Assembly (NCBI GenBank): GCA_933228675.1
Contig: OW121743.1
Span: 116,320,542 to 116,384,541, forward strand
Direction of reading: 5' to 3'
Length of the DNA stretch: 64,000 nucleotides
Origin: Stomorhina lunata
Lineage: Eukaryota > Arthropoda > Insecta > Diptera > Rhiniidae
The notes under the pieces were generated by a model. It was given only the letters and a program-made list of their open reading frames with translations. It did not search any database and had not been told where the DNA came from. Positions 54,365-64,000 of this stretch are shown here, piece by piece (position 1 is the first letter of the stretch; every line of letters begins with the position of its first letter). Made by a program: the position numbers and the translations under genes.

Positions 54365-55000
54365 TAGTACCTGGTTGACCGAGCCTTGCTCGGGGCTTTA
54401 TGATAAGCACTTTGAGGCAAATTTTAATGTTTTTATATATTTTATTTTATACAGTTACAGTTTAACTCATTTTAAATAATTTTGAAAATTGGTCATACCA
54501 ACAGAAACCTCCGTCGACTCATGCGCAACAACTTTGCTAAAGATTATAGTCTGATCAAATGCACACTTTACGATTTAATTCATTTTGAGTAATTTTCAGT
54601 GGCGCCACCTGTTGGACTTTGGTCATTCCAATTAATAAACCTTCGTCGGATTATCCGCAACAACATTGCTAAAGATTATAGAATGATTATATGTACAGCT
54701 TACGATTAAATTGACTTTGAGTAATTTTCAGTAGCGCCACCTGTCGGAAATTATTCATATCAATTAAAAAGCATTCGCCGGCTCATGCGCTACAACTTTG
54801 CAAAAGATCATAGTATGATCAAATGTACAGTTTACGATTTAATTAATTTTTAGTAATTTTCAGTGGCGCCACCTGTCGGAAATTCGGTTTACCAACTTAA
54901 AAACCTCCGCCGGCTTATCCGCAACATCTTTGCTAAAGAGCATAACATGATCAAACTTACAGTTTACTATTCTATAAAGAACATACATACAGACAAACAT
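54365..55000 (+). repeat. 132 bp tandem repeat (about four units)
   Basis: CAGTGGCGCCACCTGT-like boxes fall at 54599, 54731 and 54863, 132 bp apart. Units share CGGCTCATGCGCAACAACTT, AAAGATTATAG-ATGATCAAATG and ACAGTTTACGATTTAATT. A hairpin CCGAGCCTTGCTCGG at about 54380 precedes the first unit. The arrangement (hairpin end plus tandem units) suggests the end of a mobile element. Confidence 0.75.
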
Positions 55001-55611
55001 TCATTTGTTTTAAAGTTATAACATTACTAATTTTTTCCCCTTTTTATCCCCTAATTTCAAAAAGTTCCATATGCATAATTGGTACTTCTTTGGTACCAAT
55101 TGAATTCGGTACATTTTATTAGAAAGCAGTTAACATAATTTTCCTATTCATATTACTTTTGTAGATGTTAAGTTATCAGTTTATCCCTTTTTTACACATT
55201 TTGGCCACAAAATCAAAAAAGTACCAAATACGTGTTCAATATTTCTTTCACATCTATTGATTGCAGTACAAAGTTTTTTTCTATATTCCTTAGTTTAAAA
55301 TATAAGAGAGGGTTAAAAAGGTACCAAAAAAACTATTTTCACCCTTTTTTACCCCTTATCGGACATAGTACCAAAAAAGTACCAAACACCTATCCGTTTA
55401 TTTTCATAGCTGTTTAAAACGTAATTTAAATTTTGTTTCTATACCTATTACTTAAGGAGATATAGCGTTTTCGAATTTTTCCCCTTTTTACCCGTTTTTA
55501 CCCTCTTAGAGGCAAAGGTTCCAAAAGTCCCTTCTTCTTCGACCTATACATCAAAAAAGATACCCACTGTCCAAATTTTATCAAAATCGTTAGAGCCGTT
55601 TTCGAGATAGT

Positions 55612-55616
<5 letters not shown>
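55001..55616. other. Probable continuation of a mobile element
   Basis: It contains CCCTTTTTATCCCC-like repeats and TTTTATCAAAATCGTTAGAG followed by CCGTTTTCGAGATAG, a type of phrase common at the edges of dispersed insect repeats. No coding content. The element family is not identified. Confidence 0.35.

Positions 55617-55646
<30 letters not shown>
55617..55646. repeat. (TA)15 microsatellite
   Basis: Thirty uninterrupted bases of alternating TA directly follow the CCGTTTTCGAGATAG phrase. Confidence 0.95.
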
Positions 55647-55650
<4 letters not shown>

Positions 55651-57091
55651 TATTGCTCGTTTAAGAATATAAGATTCAAAAACTTACTTTCATCCGATTT
55701 GAATAGAAACTCGAATATATAATATGTAGTCTTTAAAAAACACATGTTGCGAACTACTGACTTACTTTAGTTTTGAAATCTCAGAAGGTTTTTACCTTCA
55801 AAACAATTTTTTCGCGATAAACAAATTTAAAATGAATCATATTTAAATCAATTGTTTTAAGAGTTGTGATAACAACTAATTAATCCAAATAATTAGCTTT
55901 ACCAATTTTTAAAATATGGTTAAAGTCATTTTGAAAGCACAAGTTTTGAAATTCAATTTATTAAAGAAGTTTTGAAAGTTTGTTTTTGGGGATATATTGC
56001 AGATAAAATTTTCTTTGTTAGTATCAAAAGTTTGCACTATTTATTAAATTAGATTAGTTGGACAGTATTTGTTTAGAATATTTTGACATTTGACACTTGA
56101 TTTTTAGGGGTTAGAAAAATTGATTTTTTTTCTAATTGTTAGAACTCAAAATATACGTTATGCACTTGCACTTCACTGTTCAGAGATTTATGAATTATTT
56201 TTTTTATAATTTATGTTTTCAGTTTTTGTATTAATATTTTTGAAATTTCCCAATAATTCTTATGAGAAGTGAAACGCGGTCAACACGCAACTCAAACAAT
56301 GTGCAACTGCAACAGAAAAAAAGCTCATAATCACAGAATCAACAATTACAGCAACAACAACAGCAATAATATGGTTTTTAGAAAAAGTCTCATTTAAACA
56401 CAATAACAATAAACAACCCGAGAATGGCTTAACAATTGGACATTAAAGGCTGTTACATTTTGAAATCATTATTTAAAAACTATATTTAAAAATTTTGAAA
56501 TGAAATCTTTTCACCTTGAAACATACTTTTTTTTCAATAATTATTTATTTAGTTAATTATACGCGTAAATAAAGGAAATTATCAATTTTTTTAATTTATT
56601 AACAAAAATCGCAGCTTTTTAGAACTTTTAAACAATTTTTTTCCACACAAATTTTTCTTTAACAAATTTAATTGACTTTTATAATTTTAACCGTTTAAAT
56701 TTTCATATTTTAAGTTTAAATTCTCGCTAATTTGTTTTATATTTTTCCAATTATTTATTTTCGTTTTTTTTTTTTTTTTTTTGCCTTAGCTTTAACCACT
56801 TTGGTGCTCGATTAACAACTAATCGTTTAACTTGGCTTAAACCATTAAAACCATCGATTCGAACCAGTCAAAAACATTAAAACAACGTCTAAAGCTAAGA
56901 CCCCTAAAAATATATTTAAACCTGAACGCGAGCACTAGCCGCGAGTGTTGTTTTTTGTCTGTGCTTTTTGTGTTGTAGTTGTTGCTTTTGTTGTTGTTGT
57001 CTGATTTTCAGTGAAAGAGAAACTTTGAGCGCAACCAAAAAAAAAGAGTCATCATTTATTCAATTGTTGTAGCTGTCGACGTCACTCTTTT
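55647..57091. other. Intergenic DNA, CAA/TTG-rich towards the end
   Basis: AT-rich, with CAACAACAACAGCAATAATA near 56350 and TTGTTGTTGT-type runs near 56965. Such runs occur in fly 5' regions, but I see no exon here. Confidence 0.4.
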
Positions 57092-57099
57092 ATGTATCT

Positions 57100-58141
57100 T
57101 AGGGTTTGCAGTTCGGTTTTAACCGAAACCGAAACCTCGGTTTTTTAAGCCTCAAAACCGAAACCGAAAACCGTAGAAAAAACCACGGTTTTAGCTATTT
57201 ATTTTTCATAATTTTTTGATGGTATTATTCAGAAATATCATTAGCTTATCATAAATTTGCACATAATTTGTCTATTTAATGAAGCAGAAGAATGAAACAA
57301 GCAAAATGTGTTTACAATGGACGAATGGACAGGTGTAAGGGGAAGACGGTATATGAACGTAAATATTCACGATTCTCATGGTAAATTGTATAACCTGGGC
57401 CGTATTTTAGGAACGTGTAATTTCAAGCAAACGCAAGGAACCATTTGACAAAGGCTAATAGAGTTTAATATTTCACTTGATACAAACATCGTAGCATGTA
57501 CTATAGATGGAGTAGCAGCCAATATCAAATTTGTATCTGAAAATCAATTTTGAAGACGGCGACGTGGAACTTTGACTCATTTAAAACCGATTGCCCATAT
57601 ACATTTGAACCTAGAGGCTGTAAGGAAAACTGTTCGGTATTTCAAAAATTCGTCAGTTCGTTATAATATTTTACAGACAAGCGTTAAAAAGCATCATAAT
57701 CGTGAATTAAGTTTACTCTTAGATGTCTGCTTCTAAAACAAAGTATTTATGAGAGTTTAAAAATGCTGTCGACCTTAGATTTGCTTCATTCTATCGACTT
57801 TGAAATTGTAAATTCTTTAAAATCGTTACTATTTGTAAAAATTACTATTGAAGCAATTTGTCGCTCGATTATTTACGCTCCAAAAGAAACAAGACTTATT
57901 TAAGAAATCCCTCATATTTAAAAAACCTGAATTATTTTCCTGAATTTTAGTATTAAATTATAATTGAGCTTTAATAAATTACCTTATACTTGGTTTTAAC
58001 AAAATAATCAAAATTTTACTACAAATTTAAATCAAAATAGTTTTATTTAAAAAACCGAAAACCGAACCGAAACCGTCCGGTTTTGGATGTTTTAAAACCG
58101 AAACCGCGGTTTCTCATTTTCACGGTTTTTTGCAAACCCTA
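57100..58141 (+). mobile_element. hAT transposon, internally deleted, with TIRs and 8 bp TSD
   Basis: TIRs are TAGGGTTTGCA (57100-57110) and its inverse (58131-58141). ATGTATCT flanks both sides (57092-57099 and 58142-58149). The subterminal regions are packed with AACCG/CGGTT motifs, likely transposase sites. A transposase relic starts at 57317: MDEWTGVRGRRYMNVNIHDS, GKLYNLGRILGTC, then an in-frame TGA at 57446-57448, then IVACTIDGVAANIKF with the hAT T-x-DG motif. Total 1,042 bp, far shorter than an autonomous hAT element. Confidence 0.88.
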
Positions 58142-58268
58142 ATGTATCTCATACATTATTACTGACTTACAGATACTTCATTTAAAGCTTTACTTGAAAG
58201 AATGCTTTCAATTTCTGACTACAAGTTAATAATGACGATTTGTTTTTCTTTGAAAAATGCATTTATTA

Positions 58269-58630
58269 CACAGTACGACAGTGGTTGGTACACATAAGAA
58301 ATGTTAACAGAATATGAAAATAGGCTTAAAATAAAGAAATGCGTGTCTCTGTAGCACGTCAGAATTTTAAGAAAATCGATTTTAAAGATTCGAAGGACCG
58401 TGGAGGTTCACATGTAACATAATACTATTGTAAAAAGTTCTATAAAAATAGAATGGGTGAACCGATTTAAATGCTTGAGCCAGTTTTGAAAAGGGATTTG
58501 TTTTTATTAAAAAAATACTTTTTTCCGCTAGAGGACGCTTTAATTCTTTAGGCTTTATTTTAAGCCTATTTTCATATTCTGTTAACATTACTCATGTGTA
58601 CTCAAAAAAATTTGATTTTGTCGTACTGTG
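58269..58630. mobile_element. TTA-flanked MITE with long TIRs (PIF/Harbinger-like)
   Basis: The ends are CACAGTACGACA and its inverse; TTA at 58266-58268 and 58631-58633. The inverted symmetry reaches inward: GTTAACAGAATATGAAAATA and GGCTTAAAATAAAG recur inverted at about 58553-58592. No transposase. The 3 bp TTA duplication fits Harbinger-type elements. Confidence 0.78.
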
Positions 58631-58637
58631 TTATAAC

Positions 58638-59385
58638 CAGGGACCGTAACAGTTATAAGATAAACTACGATAGGTCATATTTAACCATTAATATCAATGA
58701 ACTGATGTAATGGTTAAATTTAACCATTAACAAGGAATATATTTTATTTTGGTCATTGTAACCAATTAAAAAGAGAAATATTTTTTTTTTTTGGTTAAAA
58801 ATAACCATTATCAAGTATTTTTATATTTTTTTGGTTAAATTATATATAAAATTCTAACATGACTGACTGATTCATAATCGCCTAGCCCAACGACTAAAGC
58901 TAGGAAGCTGAAATTTTGACAGCGTTTTTCGATGTATAAATTTATTAAGAAGGGTTTTTTGAAAATCAGTCCCAATCAATCTCCAGAAGTAAATGAGATA
59001 GGGCCAAAATTTAAATTGCATTGGGATCATTGCTCTAAAAGCATGACTCCTCTTCTACCGATGTTGCAAATTTCGTCAAAATCCGTCGAGTATTTAAGAA
59101 ATTGCTGATGGGTTGTTTCATAAATGATAACCAAAATAAAATTTTTTCGTCATAATTCTTATTTCTAACCAAAAAAAGTTTTTGGTTGAAATAATGGTTA
59201 TTCTTAACCGAAATAATGGTTACTTATAAGCAAAAAGAAAAATTATTTATTGTAATTGGTTAAGGTAACTAAAATAATATAAATGTAAAGATAATGGTTA
59301 AAAATTCCCAAATGCAGATAGAGGGAATTTTTGCGTAAACTTTTTGCTCTGAAAAAAAATTAAAAACAATTATTTCGGGTCTCTG
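58638..59385. mobile_element. Non-autonomous hAT-type element, TSD GTTATAAC
   Basis: The left end is CAGGGACCG, the right end CGGGTCTCTG (inverse CAGAGACCCG). GTTATAAC is at 58630-58637 and 59386-59393. The flanks inside are rich in GGTTAAA and TTAACC-type motifs. It is 748 bp without a coding frame. The left duplication overlaps the last base of the preceding MITE. Confidence 0.82.
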
Positions 59386-59393
59386 GTTATAAC

Positions 59394-59830
59394 AACAATA
59401 TAATTTAAGAGTATTTCAATCTTTCTGGTAGCATATAGATTTCGCTCCAAAAAAGCTGCTTCGGATTTGAGGGTTTGAGTGAATCATGCCAATATCTGAT
59501 ACCCTGTTCTGAAGTAAAACGTATTCCAATAACCGAATCAAATGTTAATAAGAAGAGACAATTTCAATTTCTCATCCTTAAACTTTTTCGCTTAAACAGA
59601 CCTCTCCCTGACTTCCCTGTCAAAAAGTTTTAAATCGTGCTAAACATCGTATTATGAGTTGGTGCATGTTGACATTACGCTTCTACGAACAATCGATAAC
59701 ATTCAGCAGCCATTTTTTCAAATGACTTCGCGCAAAAAATTTGTATATTTTTTAAGCACAAAATTATCATAGCGATTACAAATGTTTCTTTAAGCTTTGG
59801 CGTCATACGAACATTGAGTTATAATCACGG
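59394..59830. other. Intergenic DNA with nothing recognised
   Basis: No coding frame, tRNA or shared repeat is visible between the hAT-type element and the next array-bearing element. Confidence 0.4.
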
Positions 59831-60813
59831 CTCGGCGCAAAGAGAACTGAACAAAAAAATAGTCGGCAGAGTTGCCGTTTTTTATACTTTTAACTAAAAT
59901 AGGTATTATTTTCAATGTGTAGTTCTAATGTTTTAAAAAGAAAAAGTTTTCTACCCCATTTTTTTAATATTTTTATCAAAAATTTTTCTATAGAAAATTT
60001 TTTATCAAACATTTTTCAATAGGGCATTTTTTTATCAAAAATTTTTCTATAAAAAAATTTTTTATCAAAAATTTTTCTATAAAAAAATTTTTTATTAAAA
60101 ATTTTTCTAGAAAAAAATTTTTTATTAAAAATTTTTCTAGAAAAAAATTTTTTATCAAAAATTTTTCTAGAAAAAATTTTTTATCAAAAATTTTTCTATA
60201 AAAAAATTTTTTATCAAAAATTTTTCTATAGAAAATTTTTTTATCAAAACTTTTTCTAAAAATGTTTCTATAGAAAATTTTCTTACAAAAATTTTTCTAT
60301 AGAAAATGAAAAAAAAATTTATCAAAAATTTTTAGCAAAAATTTTTCTATGGAAAATTTTTAGTCAAAAATTTTTCTATGAAAATTTTTTTATCAAAAAT
60401 TTTTCTATGGAAAATTTTTTATCAAAAATTATTCTATGAAAAATTTTTTATCAAAAATTTTTCTATAGAAAATTTTTTATGAAAAAAATTTTTTATAAAA
60501 ATTTTTTATCAAAAATTTTTCTGTGGAAAATTTTTTATCAAAAAATTTTTCTATGGAAAATTTTTTATCAAAAATTTTTCTGTAGAAAATTTTTTATCAA
60601 AAATTTTTCTGTAGAAAATTTTTTATCAAAATTTTTCTATAGAAAATTTTTTATCAAAATTTTTCTATAGAAAATTTTTTATCAAAAATTTTTTTGTAGA
60701 AATTTTTTTATCAAACATTTTTCTATGGAAAACTTTTTATCAAAAAATTTTCTATGGAAAATTTTTTATCAATATTTTTTCTATAGAAAATTTTTGGATC
60801 AAAATTATCATAA
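59831..60813. mobile_element. Array-bearing dispersed element, copy 3
   Basis: The left flank repeats 28535: GCGCAAAGAGAACTGAAC, AGAGTTGCCGTTTTTTATAC, AATGTGTAGTTCTAATG and AAGTTTTCTACCCC. The body (59960-60790) is units of about 30 bp with TTTTTCTATAGAAAATTTTT and TATCAAAAA. The right flank starts GGATCAAAATTATCATAAA and is cut by an INE-1-like element. Confidence 0.82.
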
Positions 60814-61240
60814 AACAAGCAAGAAAGTTCTATAGTTGATCTAGCCCGACTATACTATACCTTCACCACAAAGGTCAAATAAGCTCTTTTTCCTGTATAA
60901 AGACAAATATTCGCTAAATTTTGCTTTCATACAAACATTTTCTCAAAACTTATATATTTAAGCTAGGGTCAAATGTGGACCGATTTTCTCGAAATTTGGC
61001 AAATTCATTACAGTTTTTACAAAAAAAAATTATGTATGCAAAAAATAAACTCAAAATTCTCAGTATCTTCAGATTTACGAGCGTTTTACTGATCAAAAAA
61101 ATTATCTGCGCCAAATTTCATCAAATTATCTTTAGAATTGCGACCTGTAGTTTGATTACATGGTTTATATTGGGGTCCAGCCAGCCAACCAGACGGACTG
61201 ACGGACATCGCTAAATCGACTCAGAAAGTGATTTTAAGTC
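60814..61240 (-). mobile_element. INE-1-like element, internally deleted
   Basis: It starts ACAAGCAAGAAAGTTCTATA with the CTAGCCCGACTATACTATAC hairpin and continues to AGTGATTTTAAGTCTATTAG. The middle is deleted and the far end is missing. It inserted at the right flank of the array-bearing element. Confidence 0.7.
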
Positions 61241-61680
61241 TATTAGAAATCTCTTTAACGGACTACGGTAAGTACCTATTTTGAAGTATTACTAGATAAT
61301 AAGCTAAATTTCTTAACAGCTAGAGAGGGTTAAACGTTCCACTGTTATACTACAAATACTTTCACTAGAGTGAAAATAGTATGCAAAGGGGGTTGAAAAA
61401 TAAGATTGTTCACTTTGTTATCGTCTAACGATAGCTCTTCTGCCTGGCATACTTGGCACCAAAGACTACACTCTAGCAATGCCATTATTTAACGCTTAAA
61501 GCGATCCGGATAATTCAACGCCAGAATCCAGAGATATGTGGTAGCACAAAAGAATTTATAGTCAGCGTGAGTCTGATACCAGACTGCCACACTTACCTGC
61601 TGAGGAGACATAGTTTCAAAATTGGACCTCAATGTAAGAATGAAACTTTTCCTTAACAAGAATAATTGCCCATTCTTATG
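61241..61680. other. Intergenic DNA with nothing recognised
   Basis: No feature is supported before the reverse-transcriptase relic. Confidence 0.4.
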
Positions 61681-61699
61681 ACCTCAGTCGTGTCATTCT

Positions 61700-62661
61700 C
61701 AAGTTTAAGAATTTTAAATGTCCAAATAAATTAAGTCATAACGACAGATTTAAGAATCCTTGAGATCGCACTATACGAGTTGTTATAGATGGGTTCTCCT
61801 CAAACGAGTTCAATATTAAATCAGGGGTACCGCAAGGTTCTGTTCTTTCTCCTACTCTATTTCTTATCTTTATAAATGACCTTTTTCGTCAAACTTCTAA
61901 TCCTATCTACTCTTTTGCAGATGATAGTAACATTTGTCATTCATATTCATTCCATCGTAGGCCAAGCCTCCTTGAGGTTGACACTATGAGACAAAACATG
62001 AATGAATCATTAAACCGCGATTTAGAAACAATTTCAGAATGTTGTATGCTTATGCATAAACGCACGGCAAACCATGTTACTTCATCTGTATTAATGGGTG
62101 GTGTACATATTGAGGAATCAGATGCTCTTTATGTTCTAGGCATGAGAATACATTGTAATGTGGGTTCGACAAATCATATCTTTCAACATCACCTACATCC
62201 GACCGAAAATGGAATACAACTCTCGTGTATGGGTCGGTGCTTCAAAGTCTATTCTGGTGCTTCTCGACCGAGTGCAAGAGAGGGCGAAAGTGCTCATCGG
62301 TGACAGTAGGGTATCCAACTCAATTGATTCACTGGAGCACCGTCGCAATGTGGGTTGTGTCTGACTGTTCTATCGTTACTACTTTGGAATGTGCTCTAAC
62401 GAAATCAGGGTACTCGTTCCCGAAACTCGAACTTTTTTACGCAACACACATCATTCTGCTAGAGCACATTCCCTTGTGGTCGATTGGCCGGTAGACCGAA
62501 CAACACACTACAGAGAAAATTCGTTCTTTAGCCGTACAGTTCGTATGTGGAACTCGCTTCCCGCAGAAATTTTTCCTGCCAGTTGCAATATAGGTAAATT
62601 CAAAACAAATGTCCACAAACACTACTCCATTTGTCCTCTTTCCCATAACCTATTTTCCTAG
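61700..62661 (+). pseudogene. Non-LTR reverse-transcriptase relic (CR1/Jockey-like)
   Basis: In shifting frames: VVIDGFSSNEFNIKSGVPQG, SVLSPTLFLIFINDLF, then IYSFADDSNICHSY with the catalytic ADD, then GGVHIEESDALYVLGM and, after a gap, KMEYNSRVWVGASKSI, RVQERAKVLIGDSRVSNSID and MWNSLPAEIFPASCNIGKFK. This is the palm to C-terminal part of a non-LTR RT; frameshifts and a deletion between the ADD motif and the C-terminal part kill it. It shares the C-terminal text with the relic at 51862, which lacks the ADD part. No 5' endonuclease is present. Confidence 0.82.
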
Positions 62662-63202
62662 TTCCAACACAATGCATCGCATAAGTAGGGGTCATCCCCT
62701 GAGTGCGAATGCAAAGTCGTAAACCTAATAAAAGGAGCAACGACAAGACATTGGTCAAGAGATGTTGGTACGAATTTTACGAAATCCATTTAGACGACGA
62801 ACTGCTGATAGGTGAAATAACAAACGAGCTTTTCATGCTAAATTGATTTTTTTAATTTTCTGACTTAAAATCCAAAATCAGATAGTGAAAGTTCAATATC
62901 AGCATACAACAAAGTCAATTTGAGATTAAGATTACTTTGCTTAATTTTTCCTATTAAAGACTTCACTCTTTCAAAGCACTTGGCCTTACAACAAACGTAC
63001 AATAAAACTTTAACATGCCATAAAAAACTGATTAAACGTGCTCTGCATATCAGCACTAAAAAAAGTCAAAGAAAAGCTCAACAAGCGAACTTAAAGCAAC
63101 AACTACATAAACTTTAAAAATTGATATGTATGTACAACTCAGTCTCCTTCAAAGTACAAGTTATAGAGAAAAAAAAAACGAAACGAACTTAAATGTAGGT
63201 AC
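62662..63202. other. Intergenic DNA with nothing recognised
   Basis: A short + strand frame at 62920-63117 is Lys/Gln-rich with no domain and is not called. The last 8 bases, GTAGGTAC (63195-63202), would be the left target duplication of the following hAT copy. Confidence 0.4.
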
Positions 63203-64000
63203 TAGGGTTTGCAGTTCGGTTTTAACCGAAACCGAAACCTCGGTTTTTTATGCCTCAAACCCGAAACCGAAAACCGTAGAAAAAACCGCGGATTTAGCTA
63301 TTTATTTTTCAAAATTTTTTGCTGGTATTTTTCAGAAATAACATTAGCTTATAATAAATTTGCACGTAATTTGTCTATTTAATGAAGCAGAAGAATGAAA
63401 CAAGCAAAAGGTGTTTAGAATGGACGAATGGATAGATGTAAGGGGAAGACGGTATGTGAATGTAAATATTCACGATTCTCATGGTAAATTTTATAACCTG
63501 GGCCGTATTTTAGGGACGTGTAATTCCAAGCAAACGCAAGGAACCATTAGACAAAGGCTAATGGAGTTTGATATTTCACTTAATACAAACATCGTAGCAT
63601 GTACTATAGATGGAGCAGCAGCCAATATCAAATTTGTATCTGAAAATCAATTTTGAAGACGGCGACTATGAAATTTTGACTCATTTAAAACCGATTGCCC
63701 ATATACAATTGAACCTAGAGGCTTTAAGAAAAACTATTTGGTATTTTTAAAATTCGTCAGTTCGTTATAATATTTTACAAACAAGCGTTAAAAAGCATAA
63801 TATTAGTAAATTAAGTTTATTCTTAGATTTCTGCTTCCAAAACAAAGTATTCATGAAAGTTTAGAAATGCTGTCGACCTTAGATTTGCTTCATTCTATCG
63901 ACTTTGAAATTGTAAATTCTTTCAAATCTTTGCTATTTGTAAAATTACTATTGAAGCAATTTGTCGTTCGGATGCAAAAACTATTCACGCTAAAGGGGCT
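63203..64000 (+). mobile_element. hAT transposon, second copy, cut by window edge
   Basis: It starts with the same TAGGGTTTGCAGTTCGGTTT end and AACCG-rich subterminal region as the copy at 57100, in the same orientation. The transposase fragment starting near 63420 (MDEWIDVRGRRYVNVNIHDS) is open to SENQF at 63656, with Arg where the first copy has a stop (near 63550). Only the left part is inside the window. Confidence 0.85.

Overview
The window looks like nuclear DNA of a higher fly (Diptera, probably a calyptrate such as a blow fly or house fly relative). It is strongly AT-rich. It holds two spliced protein genes with GT-AG introns, many non-LTR retrotransposon relics, tRNA-derived SINEs, and several copies of an element resembling the Drosophila INE-1/DINE-1 (Helentron-associated) family. 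There is no sign of bacterial gene organisation, and almost all of the sequence is non-coding. Species assignment is an inference; I cannot search a database.

The two genes are convergent. On the + strand, four exons between 1230 and 27413 join in frame into a 162-residue, four-helix membrane protein of the AGTRAP (type-1 angiotensin II receptor-associated protein) family. On the - strand, five exons between 42379 and 30206 join in frame into a 300-residue secreted protein with a C-terminal group III phospholipase A2 domain. It keeps the calcium loop, the His-Asp catalytic pair and the CxCDD motif. All splice phases close and both reading frames end at a normal stop.

The introns and flanks are unusual. 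Intron 1 of the AGTRAP-like gene (13.8 kb) is a graveyard of nested elements: INE-1-like copies, SINEs, a hAT element, a solo LTR and non-LTR tails. Its intron 2 (11.8 kb) carries a 6.1 kb minisatellite with a 28 bp palindromic unit and higher-order structure. Each long intron of the phospholipase gene is largely minisatellite: about 31 and 29 bp units in intron 1, about 26-30 bp units in intron 2, and a 19 bp unit in intron 3. A further 6.4 kb of arrays lies upstream of its first exon. The 31 bp and 29 bp arrays recur in opposite orientation on the two sides of exon 1, making a large inverted structure around exon 1 and the presumed promoter. A related array recurs at 28.5, 33.9 and 59.8 kb with the same non-repetitive flanks, so at least one minisatellite is the body of a dispersed mobile element.

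From 50 to 64 kb the DNA is intergenic and mobile: a non-LTR tail split by a SINE with a clean 8 bp target duplication; a reverse-transcriptase relic; a Tc1-type transposase relic with an IR/DR-like end and a nested INE-1-like copy; a 132 bp tandem repeat; a hAT element with TIRs and 8 bp duplication and a second, less damaged copy at the right edge; a TTA-flanked TIR element; and another hAT element inserted exactly at its edge. No complete, active transposase or reverse transcriptase was seen.
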